From Kitasatospora sp. NBC_00458 (GTDB lineage Bacteria; Actinomycetota; Actinomycetes; Streptomycetales; Streptomycetaceae): a stretch of 64,000 bases of DNA. The stretch spans positions 1,488,001 through 1,552,000 of the forward strand of contig NZ_CP107904.1 of NCBI RefSeq assembly GCF_036013975.1, written 5' to 3'. The translations under genes and the position numbers were made by a program. Shown here one piece after another: positions 18,672 to 25,630 of the stretch; the stretch's first letter is position 1; every line of letters begins with the position of its first letter. A model generated the notes under the pieces. The model ran no database searches. It was not told the DNA's origin and saw only the letters and a list, made by a program, of their open reading frames with translations.

Positions 18672-19271
18672 GTGTTCGTCACCGACCGCCTGACCGCCCG
18701 GCTCTGGACCGGGAGCGACGCCGAGCGCGCGTACGACCTGTACTCGCGCTGGGAGGTGGTGCGCTGGCTCGGCGCCACCCCGCGGGCGCTGGAGTCCCCC
18801 GCCGAGGTGCCCGCCCTGATCGACCGGATGCGGGCCCGGTCCGCCGACCCCCGCTACGGCGCATGGGCCCTGGAACGGCGGGACACCGGCCTGGTGGTCG
18901 GCACGGTCCTGCTCGCCCCGCTGCCCGGGGGCGACGGCGAGGTCGAGGTCGGCTGGCACCTCCACCCCGACTCCTGGGGCAACGGCTACGCCACCGAGGC
19001 CGCCCGCGGCGCCCTGGCCAGGGGCTTCGCCGACGGCCTGACCGAGGTGCACGCCGTCCTCCGGCCCGGCAACGAGCCCTCGGCCGCCGTCTGCCGCCGC
19101 CTCGGCATGACGCACCGGGGCCGCACCGACCGCTGGTACGGCCTGGAGCTGGAGTCCTTCCTGGCCGTCCCGGACACCGCCGGGCCGAACACCGCCGGGC
19201 CGAGCACCGCCGTCCACGACACCGCCGGGCCGGACACCCGCGGGCGCGACACCGCCGGGCCGCGCCGGTGA
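18672..19271 (+). CDS. GNAT family N-acetyltransferase (RimJ/RimL type)
   Basis: The 199-residue protein has the GNAT fold: LTARLWTGSDAERAYDLYSRW at the start, VVGTVLLAPL, EVEVGWHLHPDSWGNGYATEAA (acetyl-CoA loop), and PSAAVCRRLGM near the end. RimJ/RimL-type members acetylate protein N-termini or small amines. GTG 18672 follows gaggag closely. The last 32 residues are a DTAGP-type repeat encoded by six 15-bp units, an added tail absent from the family core. Its stop overlaps the next start (GTGA). Confidence 0.9.
   Translation: MFVTDRLTARLWTGSDAERAYDLYSRWEVVRWLGATPRALESPAEVPALIDRMRARSADPRYGAWALERRDTGLVVGTVLLAPLPGGDGEVEVGWHLHPDSWGNGYATEAARGALARGFADGLTEVHAVLRPGNEPSAAVCRRLGMTHRGRTDRWYGLELESFLAVPDTAGPNTAGPSTAVHDTAGPDTRGRDTAGPRR
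19173..19262 (+). repeat. 15-bp in-frame tandem repeat, six units
   Basis: Six 15-bp units with consensus gacaccgccgggccg run from 19173 to 19262. Three are exact; the others differ at one to several bases. Because 15 is a multiple of 3 they encode a DTAGP-like pentapeptide tail on the GNAT protein. Copy-number change would alter only tail length. Confidence 0.85.
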
Positions 19272-19501
19272 GCGCCGCTCGGCCGCCCGGCACCCGGCGG
19301 CTGACGGTCGACCTGGACGCCGGGCTGGTGGACTGGGTCCGCGCGTTCGCCGAGCTGTCGCACCGGACGGTCGAGGACGTGGTCGGCCCGCTGGTCGCGG
19401 CCGAACGCGCCCGCGTCGAAGCGCGCTGGACGGACGGCGCGGACGGCGCGGGCGACGCGGAGGCGACGCGCGACACCGGAGCGACGGGCGGTACGGGCTG
19501 A
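19268..19501 (+). CDS. Small ribbon-helix-helix-like protein
   Basis: The 77-residue protein starts at GTG 19268, which overlaps the GNAT stop. Residues 10-50 (RRLTVDLDAGLVDWVRAFAE, then LSHRTVEDVVGPLVAAERARV) resemble a ribbon-helix-helix DNA-binding fold, with a basic strand and two helices. The rest is a Gly/Ala/Asp tail. It could be a small regulator or an orphan antitoxin-like protein. No toxin partner other than the GNAT enzyme lies next to it; GNAT toxins with ribbon-helix-helix antitoxins exist, but there the antitoxin usually comes first. The assignment rests on pattern only. Confidence 0.5.
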   Translation: MSAARPPGTRRLTVDLDAGLVDWVRAFAELSHRTVEDVVGPLVAAERARVEARWTDGADGAGDAEATRDTGATGGTG

Positions 19502-19576
19502 GCCGGCCGGGGAGGCCGAACCGGCCGGAGGGGCCGCACGGGCGCCGCGCCCCGGGACGGACGGGGCGACCACCGG

Positions 19577-20254
19577 TCAGCGGGTTTCCTCGGGGCGGGT
19601 CCAGGGCGGGGCCGGCCGCCCGGCGCGGTGGGTGACCGCGGCGACCCCGAGGAGGAGGGCCAGGGCCACCGCCAGGGCCGTCGGGACGTCCGCGTGCAGG
19701 ACGAGTGCGGCCCCGACGAGCGCCCCGGCGAACATCCAGCCCGCGGAGGCGAAGCGCCGGACGCCGGCCCGGTCGGCGGCCAGGGCGGTGAGCGTCATGG
19801 TCAGCACGGTGGTGGTCAGGTCGGGGACCCTCAGCGCCCGGACGGCCGCGTTCTGCAGGCCCATCGCGAAGCCCAGCACCCCCGTCAGGGTGTAGCGGAC
19901 CGGGTCGTCGGTGTGGCCGAGCACGGCCGCCAGCACCGTGCAGCCCGCCATCAGCACCGACTGGGCGGCGACGGTGGCGACCAGCAGCCGCCCGCGGTGG
20001 GCCGGCCGGAGTTCGGCGAGGTGCCCGCCCGTCAGCGCACCGGCCAGGAAGGCGGCGAGCGCGGTGAGCGACGCCGACGCGGAGAGCCCCGGGGCCCCGG
20101 CCAGGGCGAAGCCCAGGAAGACCACGTTGCCGGTCATGTTGGCGACGAAGACGTGGCCGAGGGCGAGGTAGCTCACCGCGTCGACCAGCCCGGTCACCAC
20201 CGTGAGCACCAGCAGCATCGGCACCAGCGGACCGTGGCGGGGGTCGTTGCGCAT
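19577..20254 (-). CDS. YoaK family (DUF1275) membrane protein
   Basis: The 225-residue protein has about six transmembrane helices and the family signatures VTGLVDAVSYLALGHVFVANMTGNVVFLG near the N-terminus and MGLQNAAVRALRVPDLTTTVLTMTLT in the second half. DUF1275/YoaK proteins are inner-membrane proteins of unknown transport function. GAGGAGG precedes the ATG at 20254. It stands alone, with its promoter in the GC-rich gap to its right. Confidence 0.93.
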   Translation of the reverse strand: MRNDPRHGPLVPMLLVLTVVTGLVDAVSYLALGHVFVANMTGNVVFLGFALAGAPGLSASASLTALAAFLAGALTGGHLAELRPAHRGRLLVATVAAQSVLMAGCTVLAAVLGHTDDPVRYTLTGVLGFAMGLQNAAVRALRVPDLTTTVLTMTLTALAADRAGVRRFASAGWMFAGALVGAALVLHADVPTALAVALALLLGVAAVTHRAGRPAPPWTRPEETR

Positions 20255-20534
20255 CCGCGTCCTCCTCGGCGGACAGGGGCATCGGACGGACGGCCCCGGA
20301 CGGCCCCGGGTGCCGCCCGGTTCGACCCGGTTCGGCCTCCCCGCCCCGGGCCTCCCGGCCGTCCCGTCCGTTCTACGCCCGGCCGGCCTCCGGAGCGGCC
20401 CGACCCGGCCGGGACGGTCGGAACCGCGCCCCGGCCGCGGCGCGTCCGCGGGAAAGGTCCGGGCCGGGGCGAGGACCCGACCGGACCGGGCCGGGGCCCG
20501 GCGTGCGGACCGGGGCCCGGCGCGCGGAACGCAC
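20255..20534. other. GC-rich gap without a gene
   Basis: This stretch lies between the YoaK start and the asnB terminator. It consists of short ccggcc- and cggggcc-type words without a coding pattern and presumably holds the YoaK promoter. I see no clear -10/-35 pair. Confidence 0.5.
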
Positions 20535-20571
20535 AGCGCCCGCCCCCCCGGGTGCGGCGGGGGCGGGCGCT
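20535..20571 (-). terminator. 13-bp perfect hairpin after asnB
   Basis: Arms AGCGCCCGCCCCC (20535-20547) and its exact complement (20559-20571) enclose an 11-nt loop, 18 bp after the asnB stop on the minus strand. Confidence 0.75.
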
Positions 20572-20588
20572 CGGCTGCCGGGGGCCGC

Positions 20589-22421
20589 TCAGACGGTGAG
20601 CGCCGGGCGGTGGTGGTCGAGCCAGAGGGCGAGGTCCACGACCCGCTCCAGACGGAGCCGGTGGCCCCACTCCAGCTGGTCGGCCGGGGTGTCCAGGCTG
20701 CTCTTGATGACCGTCTCGTCCGCGATGTCCCGCACGTGCGGCGCGTCCAGCGCCTCGCGGGCGAGCCGCTGGAGGCCGCTGTTGTAGTCGGCGTGGTGGG
20801 TGGCCGGGTAGTGGTTCTTCGGCCGCCAGAGCACCGAGTCCGGGGCGATGCCCTTGCCGGCGGCGCGCAGCAGGCTCTTCTCGCGGCCGTCGTAGCTCTT
20901 CATCGCCCAGGGGGTGTTGAAGGCGTACTCGACGAGCCGGTGGTCGCAGTAGGGGACGCGGACCTCCAGGCCCTGGGCCATCGAGAGGCGGTCCTTGCGG
21001 TGCAGCAGCTGGCGCAGCCAGCGGGTCAGCGAGAGGTGCTGCATCTCGCGCTGGCGGTGCTCGGTCGGGCTCTCGCCGTCCACGTGCGGGACGGCGGCGA
21101 GCGACGTGCGGTAGGTGTCGTCGCGGAACTCGGCGATGCGCAGGTGGGCGGCGAGGTCCGGGTTGATCGGCATGGCGGCCTCGTCGCCGGTGACGAGCAG
21201 CCAGGGGAAGGTCTGCGCGGCGAGCGCCTTGGGGTTGTGGAACCACGGGTAGCCGCCGAACACCTCGTCGGCCGCCTCGCCGGAGAGGGCGACCGTCGAG
21301 TGCTTGCGGATCTCGCCGAACAGCAGGAACAGCGAGGTGTCCATGTCGCCGACGCCGATCGGCGAGTCCCGGGAGACGACCACGGCGCGGCGGTTCTCCA
21401 GGTCGAGCAGCGTCCGCGGGTCGAGGACCACGGTGGAGTGGTCGCTGCCTATGAACGCGCCGGCCTCGGCGGCGAACGGGGTGTCGTGCCCGGTGCGCAG
21501 GACGTCGCCGGTGAACTGCTCGGCCTGGTCGCTGTAGTCGACGGCGTAGGAGCGCAGCTTGGCCTGCGGGCCCTCCTGGAGCCGGAGTTCGTCGGCGACC
21601 AGGGCGGTCACGATGGTGGAGTCGAGGCCGCCGGAGAGCAGGCTGCAGAGCGGGACGTCCGCCTCCAGCTGGGCCCGGGCGGCACGGTTGACCAGGGAGC
21701 CGACCTGCTCCAGGGTGGCTTCGAGGTCGTCGGTGTGCGGGCGGGCGGTCAGCTCCCAGTAGCGGCGCTCGCGGACACCGCCGCGGTCGAGGACGAGCAG
21801 CCCGCCGGGGTGGACCTCGCGGACGCCGGCCCAGACCGTGGGGCCGGTGTTGAAGAGCAGGCTGTAGGCCTCGCGCAGGCCGTCGGCGTCCACGGTGGGC
21901 GTGACGTCGGGGTGGGCGAAGAGCGCCTTCGGCTCGGAGCCGAAGACCACGCCGCCGTCGACCTCGGCCCAGAAGAGGGGCTTGACGCCGAGCCGGTCGC
22001 GGACCAGCAGCAGGCGCTGGTTGCGCTCGTCCCAGATGCCGAAGGCGTACATGCCCTCCAGGCGGTCGACCAGGGCGTCGCCCCACTCCTGGTAGGCGCG
22101 GAGCACCACCTCGGTGTCGCTGCGGGTCTCGAAGCGGTGGCCCTTGGCCGTGAGCTCGGCGCGCAGCTGGTGGTGGTTGTAGACCTCGCCGCTGTAGGTG
22201 AGGACGACACCCGGCTCGTCGCGGCGGTCGGCCATGGGCTGGGCACCGCCCCGGATGTCGATCACGGCCAGCCGGCGGTGGCCGAGGGCGGCGTGGCGGC
22301 CGAGCCAGACGCCGCCGGCGTCGGGGCCGCGCAGAGCCATGGTGGCGGTCATCGCCTCGATGACGGGGGCACTGTGGCGGACGTCCTGATGGAAGGACAC
22401 CCAGCCGGTGATTCCGCACAT
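20589..22421 (-). CDS. asnB: Asparagine synthase (glutamine-hydrolysing)
   Basis: The 610-residue enzyme makes asparagine from aspartate, ATP and glutamine. The mature N-terminal cysteine (MCGITGWV) is the glutaminase nucleophile, and RGPDAGGVW and the glutaminase core fill residues 1-210. The synthetase part carries the PP-loop LLSGGLDSTIV, and GEAADEVFGGYPWF in the C-terminal half. The length fits the actinobacterial AsnB group. The start is ATG 22421, because the cysteine must follow directly and AAGGAG lies 7 nt upstream. No biosynthetic cluster surrounds it, so a housekeeping or stress role is likely. Confidence 0.95.
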   Translation of the reverse strand: MCGITGWVSFHQDVRHSAPVIEAMTATMALRGPDAGGVWLGRHAALGHRRLAVIDIRGGAQPMADRRDEPGVVLTYSGEVYNHHQLRAELTAKGHRFETRSDTEVVLRAYQEWGDALVDRLEGMYAFGIWDERNQRLLLVRDRLGVKPLFWAEVDGGVVFGSEPKALFAHPDVTPTVDADGLREAYSLLFNTGPTVWAGVREVHPGGLLVLDRGGVRERRYWELTARPHTDDLEATLEQVGSLVNRAARAQLEADVPLCSLLSGGLDSTIVTALVADELRLQEGPQAKLRSYAVDYSDQAEQFTGDVLRTGHDTPFAAEAGAFIGSDHSTVVLDPRTLLDLENRRAVVVSRDSPIGVGDMDTSLFLLFGEIRKHSTVALSGEAADEVFGGYPWFHNPKALAAQTFPWLLVTGDEAAMPINPDLAAHLRIAEFRDDTYRTSLAAVPHVDGESPTEHRQREMQHLSLTRWLRQLLHRKDRLSMAQGLEVRVPYCDHRLVEYAFNTPWAMKSYDGREKSLLRAAGKGIAPDSVLWRPKNHYPATHHADYNSGLQRLAREALDAPHVRDIADETVIKSSLDTPADQLEWGHRLRLERVVDLALWLDHHRPALTV

Positions 22422-22437
22422 GCGCGAGCACTCCTTG

Positions 22438-22480
22438 GACGGGCAGACGAACTGACGGGCAGACGAACGGACGGGCTGGA
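22438..22480. repeat. 16-bp direct repeat in the asnB leader
   Basis: gacgggcagacgaac plus one base is repeated at 22438-22453 and 22454-22469, with a partial third copy to 22480. It lies just upstream of the asnB ribosome site and would be in the 5' untranslated mRNA. The rest of 22481-22734 is GC-rich with no gene seen. Confidence 0.8.
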
Positions 22481-22734
22481 CCGGCACGGGCGGCCGTGCC
22501 GAGGTCCGGTCCACCAGTCGGGCGGAGCGGGGCCGTGGTTCCACGAAATCGGACACATTTCCGGCCATTGGCGTGTGCACGGAACCCGGACGTCCGCTCC
22601 GGGGAGCCGGAACGGCCCTCCGGAGCGGACGGGAGCGGACGGCTACGGCCTGCGGGGAAGCAGGACGGAGCGGCGGGCGCGGGCGGGCGGCGGGCGCGGG
22701 GCGGAGCGGCGGGGCGGGGCGGGCGGACGGGCGC

Positions 22735-23532
22735 TCAGGCCGGGCCGAGCGCCCGCAGCAGCGCGGCCGTGACGGCGGGGCCGTGGGCGAGCGGGAGCAG
22801 CGGGGTACCGGGGCCCGCCGCGCGCACGCCGGTCTGGGCGAGCACGAGCAGCGCCCGCAGGGTGCGCGCGCCGTTGGACACCCAGGCCGGGGCCGGACCG
22901 CGCCGGTGCTCGGCGAGGAAGCCCGCCGACCGCTCGACCCAGGCGACGCACTCCTCCTCGGTCAGCTCCGGCCTGGTGAGGCTCCGCGCGATGCCGGTGG
23001 CGAGCCGCTCGTCCTCGCGCTCGCCGTACAGGTGGTCGGTGGGGGCCAGCAGCCGCGCCGTCGCGAGACCGAGCACCCGCCCGGGGGCGACGGCGGGGTG
23101 GCGTCCGAACGTGCCGAGCAGGTCGGCCCCGTGCGCGGTCGCGTGCAGCCAGCCGAGTTCGGGGTGGCGGCCGCGGAGGTCGGTCTCGGCCGGGTACCAG
23201 CGGGCGAAGGCTTCGAGCCAGGCCGGGTCGAAGTCCCCCCGGCCGACGATCATGTCGAGGACGAGTGCGGCGAAGGTCCGCGCCTCGACGGCCGGGTCGC
23301 CGAAGCGCTCGGCCATCCGGTCGCCGAGGGAGGTCCGCAGCCGGCCGGCCACGACGTCGCGGGCGATCCAGGTGTCGAGCACGGCGTACGGGTCGCCGTC
23401 GCGGATCCGGGGGTCCGGGTCCGCCAGGGCGAGGGCGAGCTCGTCGACGAGAGCGTCGAGGGGGCGGTCGGCGGGGACGGCGAAGTCCTGGGCGCAGACC
23501 TGCGACCAGTCGGTGGCGGTGGGGGCGGACAT
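22735..23532 (-). CDS. DUF2785 domain-containing protein
   Basis: The 265-residue soluble protein matches DUF2785. It begins DWSQVCAQDF and has PLDALVDELALALADPDPRIRDGDPYAVLDTWI, the central HPELGWLHATAHGADLL, and a late EECVAWVERSAGFL. The function is unknown. The ATG at 23532 (MSAPTATDW) is chosen because the frame upstream encodes a proline/arginine repeat made by the 10-bp DNA array rather than protein. The gene is monocistronic and its upstream DNA is the most striking repeat of the window. Confidence 0.85.
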   Translation of the reverse strand: MSAPTATDWSQVCAQDFAVPADRPLDALVDELALALADPDPRIRDGDPYAVLDTWIARDVVAGRLRTSLGDRMAERFGDPAVEARTFAALVLDMIVGRGDFDPAWLEAFARWYPAETDLRGRHPELGWLHATAHGADLLGTFGRHPAVAPGRVLGLATARLLAPTDHLYGEREDERLATGIARSLTRPELTEEECVAWVERSAGFLAEHRRGPAPAWVSNGARTLRALLVLAQTGVRAAGPGTPLLPLAHGPAVTAALLRALGPA

Positions 23533-23550
23533 CGGCGGCGGGGCCTCTTC

Positions 23551-23670
23551 TCGGTCGGCACGGATCGGCACGGACCGATACGGATCGGTGCGAGCCGGCG
23601 CGGTTCGGTACAGGGGGGCACAGGTCGGTACACGTCGGTACGGGTCGGCGCGGGCCGGCGCCGGGGCGGA
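23551..23670. repeat. Degenerate 10-bp tandem array, about 12 units
   Basis: From 23551 the sequence falls into about twelve consecutive 10-bp units of the form cggatcggta / cgggtcggcg, in exact 10-bp register (starts at 23551, 23561, 23571 and so on). The TCGG core at unit positions 5-8 is kept in most units. The period equals about one helical turn. It begins 18 bp upstream of the DUF2785 start. Confidence 0.85.
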
Positions 23671-23774
23671 CCGGCAGGGGTCCGCGGGGGCCGGTGCACG
23701 CGCCATCCCTATCACCGCGCCGAGCCTGCCGACCAGCGGTTTTCCACGGCCCCCGGTGCGTGATCCAGATCATT

Positions 23775-23803
23775 TTGAACACGTTCACTTGGATCGCTAG
23801 GCT
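23775..23803 (+). promoter_or_regulatory. HrdB-like promoter with overlapping operator for the epimerase gene
   Basis: TTGAAC (23775-23780) and TAGGCT (23798-23803), 17 bp apart, match the major vegetative sigma-factor promoter of Streptomyces. A dyad TGAACACGTTCA (23776-23787) overlaps the -35 box, and a wider GATCCA (23762-23767)/TGGATC (23790-23795) pair brackets it. The dyad looks like a TetR- or MarR-type operator. Confidence 0.75.
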
Positions 23804-23835
23804 GTACGCGGAACAACACCGAGGGGGGACACTCG

Positions 23836-24774
23836 ATGAGAATCGTCATACCCGGGGGAACCGGGCAGATCGGCCGCATCCTGGACCGGGCACTGACCGC
23901 CGAGGGCCACGAGGTCGTCGTCCTGACCAGGCGGCCCGGGCGCGACCAGGAGATCTACTGGGACGGCCGCACCCTGGGCCGCTGGACCGACGCGGTCGAC
24001 GGCGCCGACGTCGTCGTCAACCTCGCCGGGCGCAGCGTCAACTGCCGCTACACCGAACAGAACCAGCGCGACATGATGGACTCCCGGGTGCACTCCACCC
24101 GGGCCGTCGGCCGGGCCATCGCCGGCGCCAGGCGCCCGCCCCGGGTCTGGCTCCAGATGAGCACCGCCACCATCTACGCCCACTCCCACGGCGCCCCGCA
24201 CGACGAGGCGGACGGCGTGCTCGGCGGCGGCGAGACGGGCGTCCCCCGGCACTGGGGCCGCAGCGTGCAGATCGCCCGCGCCTGGGAGCGCGAGCAGGCC
24301 GACGCCGCGACGCCCGCGACCCGCCGGGTCGCGCTGCGCTGCGCCATGGTGATGAGCCCCGACCGCGGCGGCGCCTTCGACCAGCTGGTCCGGCTGGCCC
24401 GGACCGGCTTCGGCGGGCCGATCGACGGCGGCACGCAGTACATGTCCTGGATCCACGACCGCGACCTCACCCGCGCCGTGCGCTTCCTGATCGACCGCGA
24501 CGACTTCGCTGGCCCGGTGAACATCGCCGCGCCCGCCCCGCTGCCGCAGCGCGCCTTCATGCAGACGATCCGGCGCGCCAAGGGCATCCCGCTGGGGCTG
24601 CCCGCGACCCGCTGGATGGCCGAGGTCGGCGCGTTCGCGCTCCGCTCGGACACCGAGCTGCTCCTGAAGAGCCGCTCGGTGAAGCCCGGGCGGCTGCTGG
24701 ACGCGGGCTTCGGCTTCGAGCACCCGCACTGGTCGGCGGCGGCCGCCGACCTGGTCCGGCGGATGCGCCGCTGA
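23836..24774 (+). CDS. TIGR01777 family epimerase/oxidoreductase (SDR39U1/YfcH type)
   Basis: The 312-residue protein is an extended SDR. It has the cofactor loop GGTGQIGR (residues 7-14), LTRRPG after the second strand, VVNLAGRSV, and QMSTATIYAH. A C-terminal FMQTIRRAKGIPLGLPATRWMAEVGAF follows, with SVKPGRLLDAGFGFEHP at the end, which defines the family. Substrates are unknown, although relatives are tied to cell-division or envelope functions. GAGGGGGG precedes the ATG. A strong promoter with an operator lies directly upstream, so the gene is probably repressed under some condition; no regulator of that type is adjacent. Confidence 0.9.
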   Translation: MRIVIPGGTGQIGRILDRALTAEGHEVVVLTRRPGRDQEIYWDGRTLGRWTDAVDGADVVVNLAGRSVNCRYTEQNQRDMMDSRVHSTRAVGRAIAGARRPPRVWLQMSTATIYAHSHGAPHDEADGVLGGGETGVPRHWGRSVQIARAWEREQADAATPATRRVALRCAMVMSPDRGGAFDQLVRLARTGFGGPIDGGTQYMSWIHDRDLTRAVRFLIDRDDFAGPVNIAAPAPLPQRAFMQTIRRAKGIPLGLPATRWMAEVGAFALRSDTELLLKSRSVKPGRLLDAGFGFEHPHWSAAAADLVRRMRR

Positions 24775-24808
24775 GCCGGGCTCCGGCCGGTGTCCGTCCG
24801 CGTGGCAC

Positions 24809-24838
24809 GGGGCGGGGGCGGAGCGCGTGCCCCGCCCC
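24809..24838. terminator. Hairpin between convergent epimerase and XRE genes
   Basis: Arms GGGGCGGGG (24809-24817) and CCCCGCCCC (24830-24838) enclose 12 nt in the 87-bp gap between two converging stops. It is probably bidirectional. Confidence 0.55.
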
Positions 24839-24861
24839 CACCGCCCCCGGCCCCGGCGCCG

Positions 24862-25446
24862 TCAGGCCTTGGGCCTGGCGCGGACGTGCATCCGCTCGCC
24901 CTGCCGTCCGAAGAGGCTGAGCAGCTCCACCGGGCGGCCGTCCGCGCTGGTGAACCAGTGCGGCACCCGGGTGTCGAACTCGGCCGCCTCGCCCGGCCCG
25001 AGGACCACGTCGTGCTCCCCGATCAGCAGCCGCAGCCGGCCGTCCAGCACGTACAGCCACTCGTAGCCCTCGTGCGTCCGCAGGTCCGGCTCGGCACCCC
25101 GGTCGGTGATCACCAGCTTGTACGCCTGGAGCGGGCCGGGGCTGCGGGTCAGCGGCACGACCGTCCCGCCGTTCGGCAGCGCGCGCGGCGTCAGCCGGAC
25201 CCGGGGGTCGCCGACCTCGGGGGCGCCGACCAGCTCGTCCAGCGGCACCCGGTAGGCGCCGGCCAGCGGCAGCAGCAGCTCCAGGCTGGGACGCCGCTGG
25301 CCGGACTCCAGCCGGGAGAGCGTGCTCTTGGAGATGCCGGTGGTCTCCGAGAGGGCGGCGAGCGTGATGCCCCGCTTCTCCCGCAGCCGGCGGAGCCTCG
25401 GCGCCACCTCGTCGAGCACCGCCCGGTAGGCCTCCGGTTCGTCCAT
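24862..25446 (-). CDS. XRE-family regulator with C-terminal cupin domain
   Basis: The 194-residue protein joins a helix-turn-helix (residues about 15-70, including GITLAALSETTGISKSTLSRLESGQRRPS) to a cupin sensor (about 110-185) with GYEWLYVLDGRLRLLIGEHDVVLGPGEAAEFDTRVPHWF. XRE-cupin proteins sense small molecules and repress nearby genes. ATG 25446 has GGAGG about 8 nt upstream. It diverges from an MFS exporter with a dyad between them, so it probably controls that exporter and itself. Confidence 0.92.
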   Translation of the reverse strand: MDEPEAYRAVLDEVAPRLRRLREKRGITLAALSETTGISKSTLSRLESGQRRPSLELLLPLAGAYRVPLDELVGAPEVGDPRVRLTPRALPNGGTVVPLTRSPGPLQAYKLVITDRGAEPDLRTHEGYEWLYVLDGRLRLLIGEHDVVLGPGEAAEFDTRVPHWFTSADGRPVELLSLFGRQGERMHVRARPKA

Positions 25447-25523
25447 CCGCGCCTCCACCTCCGTCACCTCCGGACCCGCCCGCCCCCGGCGGCCGTTCCG
25501 CCCGGCGCCGTCGTCCCGGAACC

Positions 25524-25539
25524 GGCAACAAAGTTTGCC
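25524..25539. promoter_or_regulatory. Candidate XRE-cupin operator
   Basis: GGCAA-N6-TTGCC (25524-25539) lies about midway in the 184-bp gap between the divergent XRE-cupin and MFS genes. It is the only AT-containing dyad there. Confidence 0.55.
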
Positions 25540-25630
25540 ACTCGAACGGGCCGGGAGCACGCTCCCCCACGTGCGCCGCGCCGCGGCCACGGGACGGCCC
25601 CATCCCGGGCCGCGGGGAACGGAGTCCGAG

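Noticed and set aside
23551..23670. Repeat array considered as CRISPR
   Set aside because: Units are 10 bp with no spacers, and there are no cas genes. It is a plain tandem array.
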